Of a stretch of DNA of 64,000 nucleotides, positions 23,001-63,716 are shown one piece after another; within the stretch, counting starts at the first letter, position 1; each line of letters opens with the position of its first letter. The stretch covers positions 62,001 through 126,000 of the forward strand of contig WBMW01003259.1 in the NCBI GenBank assembly GCA_013396635.1, given 5' to 3'. The position numbers were made by a program, and so were the translations under genes. The notes under the pieces are model-generated. The model saw only the letters and a program-made list of their open reading frames with translations, had not been told where the DNA came from and did not search any database. Source of the DNA: Penelope pileata (lineage: Eukaryota; Chordata; Aves; Galliformes; Cracidae).

Positions 23001-25756
23001 AATCAGTTCTAGAAATAAATTCAGCTGTTCATTTCCAAGAATTTCTGGAACAATAAAAAGGTGCAGAAACTTAGTTGTCTAGGCAGGTAGGAAACTGGTA
23101 AGTTTCTGCAAAAATAGTTTTTCTATTGACACATCTCAAAATAAAAGTTTAATTTTAGAGAGCGTAATGGCAGTTAATAGAGTAGGTCTTCCTGACAGAA
23201 CTCAGCATAAACCACAGCTGAGAAAGATGCCGTCACCTCTGTTTTCTGCTCAGCACAGTAAAAAGCTGTAAGTATTTCAGGATGTTACCCTGTCTTCCTG
23301 GATACTTTGGGATGTACAAAGTTCTGTGAGATAACTACTGATCTTACCGCCTTTCAAGCATGTCTATGTGATCTGGAGAAAAGAAGTCTGATACATTAAT
23401 CGAGGACCAGCAGAGAATAAAAACACTAGTAGAGAAAGGGTTCTGTACCTTGCAGCTCCTTTACTTCAGAGCCCATGTGCCACAGACAGCATTCAATTAA
23501 ATAATAGCCTTAGCAATGAACAAAGACAATACACAACACCACACATCACTCCTTTGGCTCAAAATAATTCCAGTCTGTTACTGAACAGTTGTTATGCGAA
23601 ACCTCCAACGCGTGGCTGAAAAAAGTAACCTTCATGTCCTAGAGATGAAAAGGCCAGTAACAAATTGGCAAATGAAATTTGGATTGCACATCCCTCACGT
23701 ATTTTTATTTGTTGTGCAGGTTAAAACAGCATCAGTATAACTTTGGTATTCATCTGCAAAAGGCTTAGTTGGGAGAGCAGCTGGCATTCACTAGTTCTCC
23801 AAGGTAAGTTCCGTCTGAAAAGGAACCGATTTCCAGCTCCTCCAAAAACTCCATGTTGCAGCACACCCAAGTCACAGTTCTGTTCTCTCGGGGATGTTAA
23901 TAACAGTAGTGATAATGACGTCATGCTGAGATGATGAGATACCACAGCAAGGGTTGCAGGGAAAGTCAAGACCATTTCTAAAAGGAGCGTTCTGGGAGGT
24001 TCACTTTTGGAGAATTTTCTATCGCCTGGCCTACTCAAAGCAAGCTTCATTTTTTCCTCCTGAAGTAGAATATCATTTAAGATTTGGGGGATACGGAAAG
24101 ACTGGAGAGAGACATTTCTTTTCCATGTGATCACTAACATGCAGGCATTCATTGTGCAATCGGATCATTCCTTCCTTAATTAAACAATCAATTGGTATCA
24201 AAAAGGCAAGATGCTGGCTTGCCTGGGTCAGGTTATGTGGGACGGGAAGAGGAGGAGATGATACAGTCAGTGTAAGAGTGCAGAAAACCAGATGGCCACA
24301 CATTGGGATAAAGGGGTTTTGTGAAGAGACCTCTGTAACAGGTGATGACCCGCATACACCCCTCGTATCAAGTAGTCAGACAATTACATGTCAAAATGGC
24401 TCTGACTGATTCGAAGCATCCCGAATGCTGACATCAGTGGTGTTGACACAGAGCAGATGTACTCACTGCAGCTGAGGCAAACAGCCCCGCTTAAAAGCCT
24501 AACCACCATATACGTGTGTCTAAACAAAAAACGAGTCTTCCAGAAGCTCCTATATGCAATACTGTAACCCTCCCCGTTTGTATACATGTACGTATTTTTT
24601 TAGACCATAGCCATCTTTTATTTATCACAGTTACTTGATGCAGGACTTCTACATTTGCCTTTCTATTTTTTTTTTTCAGTCAACCTGCCAAAATATAACG
24701 TGCCTGTCCCAAGTAGGCACCAAACACAGAAAAAGAAAAAAGTTTCAAGTACATAAGCAACACGTTTGATAAATGAAACCTAGCTTCCTCCTGACCAAAG
24801 GGTTTGGCACTTGTGGGGAGGAGAGCTGAGAAGTTTACCTGGCCTGAGCCAGCGGTGGAATAATCCATGTGACAGAGGGGCATCAAGCCCTAATTCTTGG
24901 GATACTGGTAGGATGAAAAAAATGCATGATCACAGAGTTGTTTGGAAAGGATCTAGGGAAGACATAAGGGGCTAGGGAGTGGAATATTCTTTCTTTTCCA
25001 CACTGGTAAAGGACAGTTTCTACGCATCCTTGTCCCATCAAATATAGATCTCTCTCATAAAGACATTTATGGACTTGTTGACATTTGCAGAAAAGTAGTT
25101 CTACTTCTCTGACATATACTCAATCACCAGAAACCCCTTTCTCACGTCCTTTTCTAATTCTAACATCTTTTGCTGCAATAAGGCTTCACACAGAGCCTAG
25201 CACAGCGAGCTTCCGGACACTGCTATGGCATGAGGAAAGCCACGAGAGGTTAACTTTAACTTCCAGTCATTTCTGTAGGTCCTGTGGAAGGATCTGTTGC
25301 AGAGATTATAAGGCATCCTTCATGGGTCAGGTAGTCCATGTTAACACAGACTTTCAAAGACGAACTCATTCCTACTCATATTTTTGCTAATACATACAAC
25401 ATGTTCATAAATATGATAGGCACAGACAGGAGTTTTACAACCATCAATCTATCTTCACTGTTAAACACAGCAGACGCTTTATCCTCAGCAAAAAACTTTA
25501 GCAAGGTTCCGAGGCTGGGTCAGTTTGCAGCCCCAAAGGAACTCATTCTTCAGCTGTAGCTGCTAGGACAATTTTGCCTTTCAGGATCCCAGGCAGCAAC
25601 TGGTTTTTGTGTTGTTGTTTGTTTTTAGTTTACGCCTTTTTGATATCAGCTGCTTTTTCTCTGTGGGAAAGATACTGTCTTCTTGACATGCCAAAGTCCA
25701 GGCCACACATCAATATATGGAAAAAGGAATTAAAGTGTAGTATCAGCATCGATGCA

Positions 25757-25925
25757 TTTCACAGACTCATAACCAACGAATGGTTTGGGTTGGAAGGGAC
25801 CTTAAAGCCCATCCAGTTCCAAGCCCCTGCTGTGGGCAGGGCTGCTGCCCACTGGGTCAGGCTGCCCAGCCTCCTCTTTATAGCCCCAGTGTTCATGCAA
25901 ACCCTGCCCATTCTGCACTAGGGCA
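25757..25925 (-). mobile_element. CR1 LINE 3' end fragment
   Basis: The block 'aatggtttgggttggaaggg', 'accttaaagcccatccag', 'tgtgggcagggctgctgccc' is the reverse complement of the CR1 3' end, so the element is in minus orientation. It is a short, 5'-truncated copy and diverged. Confidence 0.85.
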
Positions 25926-26138
25926 CACTGCCTCCGCGTGGCCACATATGCTTCAGACATTCTTGCATCTTGCATTTCACGCAGTCGTGTGTGGCTATGA
26001 ACACTGGAAACAGAAGGGACTAGAGTCCATACGTTATTTCTGTGAGAAAGGGCAATATGAGGATGAAAAAATTAAAGAATGATATTGAGAAGTGTTCTTC
26101 ACACAAATATTCACCAGGAACGCACATCAAAGTACAAA

Positions 26139-26170
26139 GGCATATATATATATGTATGTATATATATATA
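26139..26170. repeat. TA-rich simple repeat
   Basis: A run of (TA)n interrupted by tgtatg, just past the candidate PRDM15 poly(A) signal on the minus strand. Confidence 0.7.
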
Positions 26171-26174
26171 AAAA

Positions 26175-27084
26175 GAATACTTTCTCAAATGTTTATTACA
26201 CGATGAAAGAAGACTAATTGAAAAAAAATTCACATCCTGAACTTGATCAAAGGGGACCAATTGCTCTTCGGGCCTATTAGCTAAAAGCAAGATTGAAAGA
26301 GCAGTTTTAAAAAGTGACATTACACTGTATCACATTCTTGTTTCAGTTCATAACTGGTTTGATTCAGACTTGACTAGAAGACCATAAAAGTTGCTTTAGC
26401 ATTAGACCAGCTATGTGATTCAAGTAGCACTAACACTGTGTTACGGGTACAGGGTTTTTCCCATCACTAAAACGCAAATACTTTGTGAAATCGGTGTATC
26501 TTCATCCACACCACACTCAGCCCCACCCCCAAGTCCCAGCCTCCACCTACTATGCCAGTGTTGTTAGAAACAAGACCTAAAGAAGAAAGAAAACAATTAT
26601 GGGCTTGCCCATTTGTGTTTACATTTCAGTCTCTACCAGCTGACCACAAGTGCGTTCCAGCTCACCATCAACACGGTCTTCAGATAAAACTTCCAGACTG
26701 GAAAGAAGTGTCACGTTATGGCTGAAAGGGTTTTCTTAAATGCCAGTGCCATATTGTTTAGGATTTCCCTGCTTTGGTATGACACTCCTGTCAAGTCTCA
26801 ATCTTACTGCACAAAATACATAGTGCAAGGGGGTACTAAATTTATGGTGTTTTTTTTTTGTTTGTTTTTTTGTTTTTAAAACAGTGCAAGGTTTAGAGAC
26901 AATGTGAGAATCTCAAGATTCTCAGGGCTGTTGCAGGATGTGATGCCAATTTTAGCTTCCATTTCATTGTATAAACATTTTCCCATCTCCGTTTGGTATC
27001 CAGCAAACAATCCTATTAGGAATTTTCCAAACATCTGTGTTTTTGTCTCTAAGTACCGTCCGCTTCAAATCTTCCAGGTATAAA
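26175..27084 (-). other. PRDM15: PRDM15 3' UTR (probable minimum extent)
   Basis: This follows the TAA of PRDM15 directly, with no intervening splice site needed. It contains T/A-rich tracts and no open frame of note. The left limit is set by the first AATAAA on the minus strand at 26192-26197. A longer UTR using signals further left cannot be excluded. Confidence 0.45.
26192..26197 (-). terminator. Candidate poly(A) signal of PRDM15
   Basis: AATAAA on the minus strand, about 890 nt after the stop codon and followed by a T-rich stretch on that strand. It is the first canonical hexamer seen after the stop. Confidence 0.4.
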
Positions 27085-55179
<28,095 letters not shown>

Positions 55180-55619
55180 TTTTTAAACCTGTCAAGACAC
55201 AAAAGGTGAGGTTAGTTCTGAATGAGTCTTAATTTCACTGTACTGTCGAAACGTCCCTTTACAGAGTGATGATAACTCAAAGCATGCTCAAATACACCAT
55301 GGCCCCTGCAGGGGTAGAAATGGAAAGGTAACAAAGTTGCTAAAAATCCCCCAGTGCCCCCTATATCACCATCTGTTGTTGAAATCAGGAGCAAGAAGCC
55401 CAAATGCGGCTTCACAAGCTGCCTCTCCAGGCTTACGCAGCTCCCCATCCCTTCTCTGGCCAACCTTGTGCAACACTGTATAGCAAGGAAATGTAAAGCC
55501 TATCTGTGAAGCGTTGGATTACTTGTTTAATAAACACAACAATCTTGGAAACCTAAACACTGCAGATAGGATGGCAGATCTGTTCCAAAGGTAAAGGCAT
55601 ACTGCGGCAAGAGGCACCA

Positions 55620-55705
55620 GGGAACTTGGGAAATCAAATCCCATCTCTGCCACTGACCTGCCATGAAATGGTAACTCATCAATTTGCTTTCACCTGTCAA
55701 ACAAG
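55620..55705 (+). repeat. MIR-like SINE remnant
   Basis: 'aaatcccatctctgccactg', 'acctgccatgaaatgg', 'tcaatttgctttcacctgtc' follows the MIR core order in plus orientation. It lies in PRDM15 intron 1. Confidence 0.5.
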
Positions 55706-57891
55706 TCTATATTCACTTCTATAAACCAGTTTTGGTGGTATGCATAAAAAATTGCATGAACACCTATTTATCACTCCTCTGTGTCTAGAGGACCTCAATT
55801 ATGGCCAGCAAGGAGCCTGTGACTGTGCATGGCTAAGATCATGGCACAAGAAGGATCCCGATGATAGCTCTCCCTTTTCTAATCATGGAAAGGCTCTCCT
55901 CTTCAAACAAGGCATATTCCCAATGTCCCAGTGAGAGGCAAAGCAACACAAAGATCCTGGCCTAAGAGAGAGAATGAGGCAGCAGAAACAGCAAGCATGT
56001 CGGTCAAGAAGAAAACAGGAAAGAGTAAGGGCCTGAACCTGTGAGAGGGAGGACAAAGGTGAGGAAACGTGACCAAAGAAGCACCAAAGCAGCAGAGAGC
56101 TGATTGAGCAAAGGGCTCAGGGCCTTGCTCCACACGCAGCTCTCCCAGAGCTCACAGCCCCCTCGTGACTCCTTGCCAGCAAGGGGCTAGCACTGCCACT
56201 GTGGCACAAGCCAGGCCTTCCCTGGCTATGGCTTTTGGGACTAAACATGCTTAACAAAACTTTGAAGCATTTATACAGAACCCCAGCGCTGGGCAGAAGC
56301 AGCAGTCCAGGGAACAGCCCACGATTTCTTTTCCTGAAAGCACTGTACACAATGGAACAGAAACCCAGAGTGAAGCAGTACAACACAAGCTATGGAAAGC
56401 GAATCACAGACTGCTGGCAAACACGGTTTGTTCTGCTTTCTAACTGTTGCCTTGTGGATGATCTGTGCTACTTGAAGAGGTACATATCACTATTTTTGAG
56501 GCAGTTTGTGTCCTGACAAGGCTCACCCTACACATGGCTGCACTAACAAATCCTCTTGTTGGCCAACGGTTCTGACACGCAGGGGACAGAGCGCAGCAAC
56601 ATCAGCAATACTGTCGTGCAAGCTGCTCTTCAGAGGCACTCGCCCTCTCCTCCTCCTCCTCCTCCATGTCACGCTTCCCAAACAGCAGATGGATGACCTG
56701 CAGCATCACTGAGGCAGCAAGGTCAATCTTCCCCTAGCAGCCGTAGGGCGAGGACAGCAGTAAAGGGGAGGAGAAACTACGGCAGCGTAGATACTGGTCA
56801 AGGTGATGGGGAGAAACTGTAAGGGTCCCTCACACGCACCCCACTTAGCTGACAAGATACTGCAATTCTGTTGCTGTCTGCCTTAGCTCTATTTTCATTT
56901 CTGGAGCAAGAACTTGCGTTTTCCACACAGCAACACTTCAGGTTCACCATCCATCCTTCCTGCACACAACACAGTCACCTGCTGGGCTCTGAAAAATGCA
57001 GGAAAGGAAACCATGTAGCAGCTGTAGCCAGCCCCCAGTGCACTGTGCAGGAGGAGGACTGCCCTGCATTTCCCTTTGCATCTTGCTACAAATTCCTGAG
57101 AGGTCCTCTTCTTTCCCTACAGAAGAAAGGACAGATCACACCCCGAGAAAAGACTTCAGGGTTTTTATTTTGATTTGCTGCTGCTCAGGGCCACATCTGA
57201 TTATTTTTTTCCAAGTATCAGGAAAACGATCCATTAAGTCACTGCACATAATTACGCTCCCATCTTGAGGAGATAATCAGAGCTTCTGGGAACTCCAGAG
57301 TTTTTACACAAACCCACGGCCACCATTAAGCAGCAAACAGCCAGGTGAAACGCTACAGGGAAGCAAGCAGACCACAGGCACAAAGCCTAAGTCTGACTGT
57401 GGAGAACAGAGCGGGAAGGCAGAATTTCCTGCTGGGACACCGGAGAGGAGGACACAAGCAGGCAGGCGTGGGGAGCACTGCCGGGCACCCGGGCTCCACA
57501 GGGAGCCCAGAGGACAGCACCGAGGGGCTGTGGAGCACGATGGACAGCGACAGAGGCACAGCACCCCGAGCCGAAGAGGCCCGGTGTGGTGCTGATAGCC
57601 GAGGAGCTGGAAGCCTGCCTTCCTCCTCGCTGTAATTCTCCATGGCGATCCTCACAGGGACTCCCGTTGGGAGGAGGACGGCGCCGCCCGCACACGTTCA
57701 GGGCGCACCCCGAGGCTCCGGGGCTCAGTCACTTCACGACGTTCCCAACATCCCCTCACCCCGCCGCCCCCAACAGCCGCAGCCGCCCCCTGAGGGGAGC
57801 GCCCCGCGCGCCTCGGGGCGGCCGTTACGCGGCGGCCGTTACGCAGCCCGCGGCGCCGCCCCCCCGGCACGGTCGGCGCCCGGCAGCCCCG

Positions 57892-57913
57892 NNNNNNNNN
57901 NNNNNNNNNNNNN
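57892..57913. other. Assembly gap (22 N) in PRDM15 promoter
   Basis: A run of N in very GC-rich sequence, just inside intron 1. The true length may differ from 22. Confidence 0.99.
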
Positions 57914-57930
57914 GCGGGGAGCGGCGTTAC

Positions 57931-58130
57931 CTGCCCCGGGAACGGCCCGAGCCGGATCGGATCCGGGCTCCGGGTTCCGATCCGCTCCGGAAACCACGCG
58001 CCAGCGGAAGCCGGCGCGGCGCCGCGGAGCACGCCGGGAAGTGTAGTCCGTCCGCCGCGGGCAGCGCGAGCCGCCGGCGTTAGCGGGGCGGGAACGGCCG
58101 CTGCCCTCGGGGAGCCCCGCGGCGGCGTTG
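57931..58130 (-). other. PRDM15: Predicted non-coding exon 1 of PRDM15
   Basis: A donor (GGGGCAG then GTAACG) at 57930/57931 in the CpG island is the nearest plausible partner for the exon 2 acceptor. The right edge (transcription start) is a guess. The frame through it is closed by the TAA at the start of exon 2, so it should be 5' UTR. Confidence 0.45.
58029..58047 (-). promoter_or_regulatory. ZNF143/THAP11-type (SBS) site
   Basis: On the minus strand ACTACACTTCCCGGCGTGC matches the ACTACAATTCCCAGCATGC-type element bound by ZNF143 (Staf) with THAP11, common in CpG-island promoters. It lies about 100 bases upstream of the predicted exon 1 donor, so it is near the transcription start. Confidence 0.65.
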
Positions 58131-58330
58131 CGGCCTCGGGGCGGGAGCTGGGCCGGCGTCGGCAGCCGTCAGTGAGCAGCGGGGCGAGGCTGAGCGGCGT
58201 GTGCTGCTCAGGGTCCTGAAGCGGCTGGCCTTGTGCAGATCGCCTGGGCTCGCTCTGTGCACTGCGCTCACCTCTGCGCCCGCGCGTCGGTCTGTTCAGC
58301 GCCCGCTGCGCGAGGGCGGCAGTCGTACTG

Positions 58331-59234
58331 CGTTCTGTCTGAATAAGTGCTAACGGGCTCAGCCCAGCGCAGGGGAGGCCTCATGGCGGCCTACAGCTTC
58401 CTCACGAGGGGAGCGGAGGGGCAGCGCTGAGCTCTGCTCTCTGGTGACAGCGACAGGGCCCGAGGGAACGGCATGGAGCTGTGTCAGGGGAGGTCAGGTG
58501 GGGTTAGGAAAAGGTTCTTCCCCAGAGGGTGGTCGGGCCCTGGCACAGGCTGCCCAGGGCAGTGGTCACGGCCCCAACTGCCGGAGTTCAGGGAGCGTTT
58601 GGACACCGCTCTCAGACACAGGGTTTGATTCTGGGTGGTGCTGTGTGGAGCCAGGAGTTGGGCTCCATGATCCTTGTGGGTTCCTTCCAACTCAGGATTT
58701 TCTGTGAGAGATGAAAACAGTGGAGATCCCTTTCGTTCATTGCTCAAGGATGGGAGGAAAGGGTATGGAAAGGGTATGGCACCAGACTTAGTGCTAACAG
58801 CCATTCCCACTCTGCTTCTGTGTTTCTTTTTAGCCCTGTAGGACAGCATACAATTTCCTTTCAAAACAAGGTACAGCACTCATTTTGAGGGGGAAGAAGA
58901 AACCCCACTGTGGCTACTTTAATGTGAATGCCTTCCCCTGTCTGGTAGTGTGGAAGCACTGATTCAGGACGTAACTCCTGCAGCAAAACGATGGCAAGAG
59001 AACGTTATTCGCAGGCAGCACTCATTTTAGCCCTGGTGTCTTACATAGGATCTAAAACCCCATGCCCTCCTCCCCGGCCCCCAGACGGGCTCCTCCCCAC
59101 AGCCAGGAGTGCCTGGGGTGTTGGGAACTGTCCCCAGCACCAGCATGAGTGGGCTGTCTGCATCAAACCACAGAGAGTTCCTGAAGGAGAGGAGGAAACG
59201 GCCTGCCGAGGTATGTAGGAGAGCACACAGCAGC
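58331..59234. other. Intergenic spacer between PRDM15 promoter and C2CD2 3' end
   Basis: About 0.9 kb holding one CR1 tail and no coding exon. The two genes are head to tail on the minus strand. Confidence 0.6.
58470..58715 (+). mobile_element. CR1 LINE 3' end fragment
   Basis: 'aaaggttcttccccagaggg', 'ggcacaggctgcccagggca', 'cttgtgggttccttccaact' are the CR1 3' UTR blocks in their usual order, plus orientation. It abuts the PRDM15 CpG island. Confidence 0.88.
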
Positions 59235-59250
59235 ACAGGGATGAGTGGTG

Positions 59251-59256
59251 TTTATT
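59251..59256 (-). terminator. Candidate distal poly(A) signal of C2CD2
   Basis: AATAAA on the minus strand, the last one before the CR1 and the PRDM15 CpG island. Confidence 0.35.
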
Positions 59257-61176
59257 GTCTGTACAGCAGGAGCGTTTCTTTAAAAAATCCATATGCTTTT
59301 TAGTGATGTAATAAATGTGTACATCGTAGGCTTCTTAAGAAGTGTACCAACTTAATTTTACACACGCTCAAAACAAAGAAACAAAAAAAAACCACCATGG
59401 AAGAAGTGACTTATCACAGTGGTATGCTAGGAAAAAAGTGTGTTACATCCCCTTGGAATATCAGAGCATACTGCATTATAGGGAAATACAACGTTACAGT
59501 GTTGGAAAGAGCTCCTATCCCTCCTTCCCAGTCCCTTCCACACCGTGCCAGCACCTTGCATAGTAGCAGTTTGGCTGTCCTGAGTGAAACGACATCATTC
59601 ACCCTTGGCTCCAGGTAATCTCCGTGATGTAGTTAATCTTGAATTGTTTGTCACCGGGGCTGCGGCTCAGCGAGACGCTGAAGCATATGCTAACTTTAAA
59701 CACAGGAACAAATCCACTTATGTCCTGCGGAGGTCAGAGCAGGAGGTCGGCTGTTCCCCCTCGCAGCAGGAACGCCTCAGCCTGGAGCCCAGCGTGCTTA
59801 GTTTTGCAGCAGGATAAGCACTGAGCTCAAGCTTCAGCTCTGAAATTAAAATGCTGCAATAACATAAAAAGAAAGTGATTTTGTGGGTTACAAAGGGCTC
59901 TTGCTCCTTGTAGCACCTAGAATGACCAGAGCTGAAAGAGATATTAAAGGAAGAGCAAGGGTCTTGTTTCCCCATTCACATTCAACAGCATTTTAGGTAG
60001 CCACCAGCACTTTTTCTTAAGAAATGCCACATATTGAGAACACCAAAACATTACATGAAATATGCAGCAGAGAGCTCTCATTTGAAAACCACCTCGAACT
60101 GTTGAGAAGACTCCCTACCAGAAGCTGCTGTAACATGTCACTGATCCTCAGAACTGGTAGCACTGCCAGGAAACAATGTTTTAGAAAAAGCAGCAGGGAG
60201 AGCCAGCTCGCCCCGAACGCAGGCAGTAACCACAGGGCTGTGACCCGGACTGCCCCTCTCCCAGACCAAGAGCAGGGGAAACAAAAACGTAACAGCGTGA
60301 AGAATACAGCCCAGTATCTCTGCATAGCTTATTACCTCCCTGTTAAGTGGAACAAATTTACCAAAGGTATTTTGCTTTTAAAATGAATATAAAACGAACT
60401 TTTTGCCACCATGGCATCCCTTCACCTTCCTGCTGCCTCACAGGCTTTCTGTACAGCTGGGAGTGGAATGAGTCCTTTTTTCCTGGGGTGAATTGAGTAT
60501 GAAATATTGGTGGCTCGGAGACAAAGGAGTCCTCCTCTTTAGAGTGACTTTTAATGTGGTCTCAGTCACGTTAACAAAGTTTCCTAGCTTGTTTGTATTC
60601 ACTCTTGAGATATTAAGACGGTTCGATTATAGGCAGAAAAATTCTTCAGAAAGTAAAAGCAAGCTTTTGTTGTTCTGAGGTAATTCACTTGGAAGACAGA
60701 AAACACGATCTTTTCTATGCTGAGATTTGTTCTGCTCTTCACATGCTTGGTTATTAAAATCACGAAGATTGCACAACAATTCCCTCTGGCGTCCTCCACA
60801 CACCCACGTGGGACACGCGCAGCACCCGCCAGTGCGAGGTGCAGCGTCAGCGCTGCCCGCTCACCGATCCAGCCCTTTCTGCACAGAACAGAAGCTCAGC
60901 TCCTGCCGGTTGTCAGGACCCAACTCACGCTGACACAACCACTAAAGGACAGAAAAACACCTGCTCAGATCTCCTCATCTCCTCAGCATCCGTGAAGGGA
61001 GAACAGCATTTGATAGCACAGACCCTTGGGGTTGCTGTTACTGAGGAGCGCAGTTGTCCCTCGGGTCTGGTGGTTTAGCTCATTTTTAAACACGACATAA
61101 ACTGTTTGTAGAGGCATAGGAAGAGGTGAAGAACACACCAGCCACATGTGGAGGTCACACGTCAAACCAAATGAGA

Positions 61177-61182
61177 TTTATT
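61177..61182 (-). terminator. Candidate proximal poly(A) signal of C2CD2
   Basis: AATAAA on the minus strand about 2.5 kb after the stop codon; an alternative to the distal site. Confidence 0.3.
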
Positions 61183-61372
61183 TTCCTGAGGAGTGAAGGC
61201 AATTAAAAACCAAGACTCCCTCTTAACCCAAATTGCCTTGCTTTCCTCACCTTAACACTTATTATGTGAGCCCAAGCCTTCACACAGTTTGCAGTATATA
61301 ATATATATATACATCGCAGTTCCCACCATTGAGATGTGTTTAGGCAATTACCAAGACCTGAAGAATGATCAA

Positions 61373-61435
61373 CTAAAAAAAAACAAAAAACAAAAAACAA
61401 ACAAAAAAACAACAACAACAAAAAAAACCAACCCA
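61373..61435. repeat. A-rich low-complexity tract
   Basis: Runs of A with interspersed C (aaaacaaaaaacaaa type), within the probable C2CD2 3' UTR. Confidence 0.85.
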
Positions 61436-62170
61436 AAATAATGCTTCAGGATGTTATCTGTTCTTCAGGGTAACATACAAGCAAACCCTCCTCCCGCAGT
61501 CTGCACATTATTCAGTGTTATTTCCACCACATCCTACAGTGAATGATAAAGCTTCTGTCAATTAAAATCCCAGTTCAGTAACTCCAACAGACGCCAAGTA
61601 GTGTTTCGTGCTCCCTCCACGCTCCCAGTCCTACAGCCATTAGGGTAAGGGGGTGCCACCCACGGAGCTCAGTCTCGCTCTGGTTTCTTGAATTTGGCGG
61701 TTACATTTTCTCTTTCAGCAAAACAAGACTGAGCACTTAAAGCACAAGATCTCCTAGGAAGGTCAATGGGAAAAGTGCCTTTTTAGGAATATAACTTCAG
61801 TGTTTTGAATGCTCGGATCACGAGTCGCTGTAGGAAATGAAGAATCCCAACTTCTACTTTGTGTTAAGCTAACAACAATCGAAAGTGTTCAAGCACAATG
61901 AAGCAGGACAAACCCATATTACTAAACTGGGATTTTTAAACACATTACAGCTCTAGGACACTCGTTTGTAACAAATTTTCAAAACATAAAATATTAAAAT
62001 GCCTTCAAGTGTGTTCATAAGAAGCAGCACGCTTAACCATACAGCTACTGGATAGTCCGGACTGCTGTCCTACAGTGATTCTACCAGGTTACACAGAAAT
62101 GGGATTTGTACGCTGTAGACTCAGTTAAAAGATTTTGACAGTTCATTTCTTTACTCATCTCTTGGTAAAA

Positions 62171-62204
62171 ACCAACCAACCAACCAACCAACCAACCAAC
62201 CAAC
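62171..62204. repeat. (ACCA)n tetramer repeat
   Basis: Eight or so accaacca units in tandem, within the probable C2CD2 3' UTR; length is likely polymorphic. Confidence 0.9.
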
Positions 62205-63716
62205 AAGCATCTAGTTTTTTTCCTTTGTAAAAGTATTTACCAAGGAATCTGAAGTTCATTGTAAGTTTTCAAATGCGTTTCTGTTCCTCAGCGACTTTTC
62301 TCTTTTTGAAGAATGGTTTAAGTTGAAAGCCAAAATGTCTGCCAAAGCCTTGGACGTCTTTTAAGGGGCGGGCTGGGAGGGAAATCACTGTTGGCAAAGC
62401 AGGCACAAATCTATCATCCACGTGTGTCAGTGGCTCTGATGGAATGGATGTTTTTCTTGGCTAAAGAGAACAGGCGCGGTCCTTTGTCCTCAGTAGGAAT
62501 GTACAGGATGGAGAACTACAGGTATGCACCAAAGGTGGCACCTGTGAGATCCTCCCTTCTCCTCTTCTCAGTAGCTAAAGCAAGAGCTATGCCTTCACTT
62601 CCACCAGTTCCTTCTAATTTAAAGGAGCCGGCTGCAATATCTAATGAGGAAAAGAGGTCAGAAAACCCAACCAACCACATGACAACGCTGCTGGATCTAG
62701 AAACTCAAAGTCTGAGGGAATTGTGATCAATATTTTTTAAAAAGCTCTCTCCACAACTGCGTTTTCTATGATCTCAGTAAATATTTGGCAAGTAAAACAA
62801 GCTGTCTAATGAGAAGCTCACATAGGGTTAAGTATGCTCTATTCAACACTTACTGCTCCTAGCTTTGCGTCTGATATGATGGGTTTCTATACTTGTTAGA
62901 CAAGTACTTGGGAGAGGGAATTAGAGCCCCTACGATAGGTTTTTGCATTAGCAGCACAGCTTCTCACGCAGGGAAGAAAAGCTACAGAGGAGAAGTTTTA
63001 AATGTCTGCAAGTAGACTCAAGTAGGCTTTAAAAAAAGTTCTGTTTTTTAGAGTATAATTTATGCACAGAACATTGAGCAATATGCTAGTATAAGTATTT
63101 GCATAATTTATTGATTTATGGCTAATATAAAAGGCCTCTCTCCACCTACACGGACTGAGCGGTTCCTATAGCAGTTATTACAGTAAGACATCTCCATCAG
63201 CGGTTTTGTTCTGCTTCTGAAAACCTACCCGTTCCCACATCACAATACAAACTGGAGCTGGGTCTCTTTTCCCTTTCAGCCTGACCAGAAACACAAGCTG
63301 AGACGTGCGGTGCTACTGTCCGCGGTGTCTTCTCCCCTGCCAGCGGCTCAGTCACAGAGCAGGTACGAGCCTTCAGTTCTCAGCTCCCCGCTTATGTAAA
63401 CCAGGTGCTCATGTGCAGCTCCTCCCACCTGCACCGTTCCCCCATCTCCCTCACCTTGTACAGTAACCCCACGCAGTCCTCCAAAAGCTGTCGTGGTGCA
63501 GATAGCGTTGCTTGTGTTCAGAGGAGCGACTTTATCATCAGAGAAAATTGTTCTGGAGGAATAAACTGAAAATACAAGCCTTCCGCTCCTTCCTGGACCA
63601 CTGTATTAGTGAACATCACGTTCCGCAAGTCATCAGTCATATTTATGTTCCCTAGCATGGCTCTGTAAACAACTGGTCAAGTGATGTGCAAGCATCCCAC
63701 CAGAGAGCGGTCAGCC

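Larger units (their letters stand above)
20071..26174. other. Intergenic DNA between CpG island and PRDM15 3' end
   Basis: No coding exon, RNA gene or long repeat was recognised except the CR1 tail at 25.76-25.93 kb. Open frames are short and carry no motif. Position 20707 is an N in a T-run. Confidence 0.5.
57470..58330 (-). promoter_or_regulatory. PRDM15: CpG-island promoter of PRDM15
   Basis: Dense GC and CpG content in an otherwise AT-rich region, immediately upstream of PRDM15 in minus-strand terms, with a ZNF143-type site. A 22-base N gap at 57892-57913 lies inside. Open frames of up to 165 codons here are composition artefacts. Confidence 0.8.
59235..63716 (-). other. C2CD2: Probable 3' UTR of C2CD2
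   Basis: It runs from the C2CD2 stop codon leftwards without a recognisable exon to an AATAAA on the minus strand at 59251-59256. It contains an A-rich tract, an (ACCA)n repeat and other AATAAA hexamers (for example 61177-61182) that could give shorter forms. Extent is inferred. Confidence 0.5.

Noticed and set aside
23916..23923. Full CRE palindrome TGACGTCA
   Set aside because: An isolated eight-base motif in intergenic DNA, expected about once per window by chance; no promoter context.
57586..58083. Long open frames across the PRDM15 CpG island
   Set aside because: Arg/Ala/Pro-rich composition, interrupted by the N gap, no motif; typical of random GC-rich DNA. The minus-strand frame through exon 1 begins with GTG, not ATG, and stops at the TAA in exon 2.
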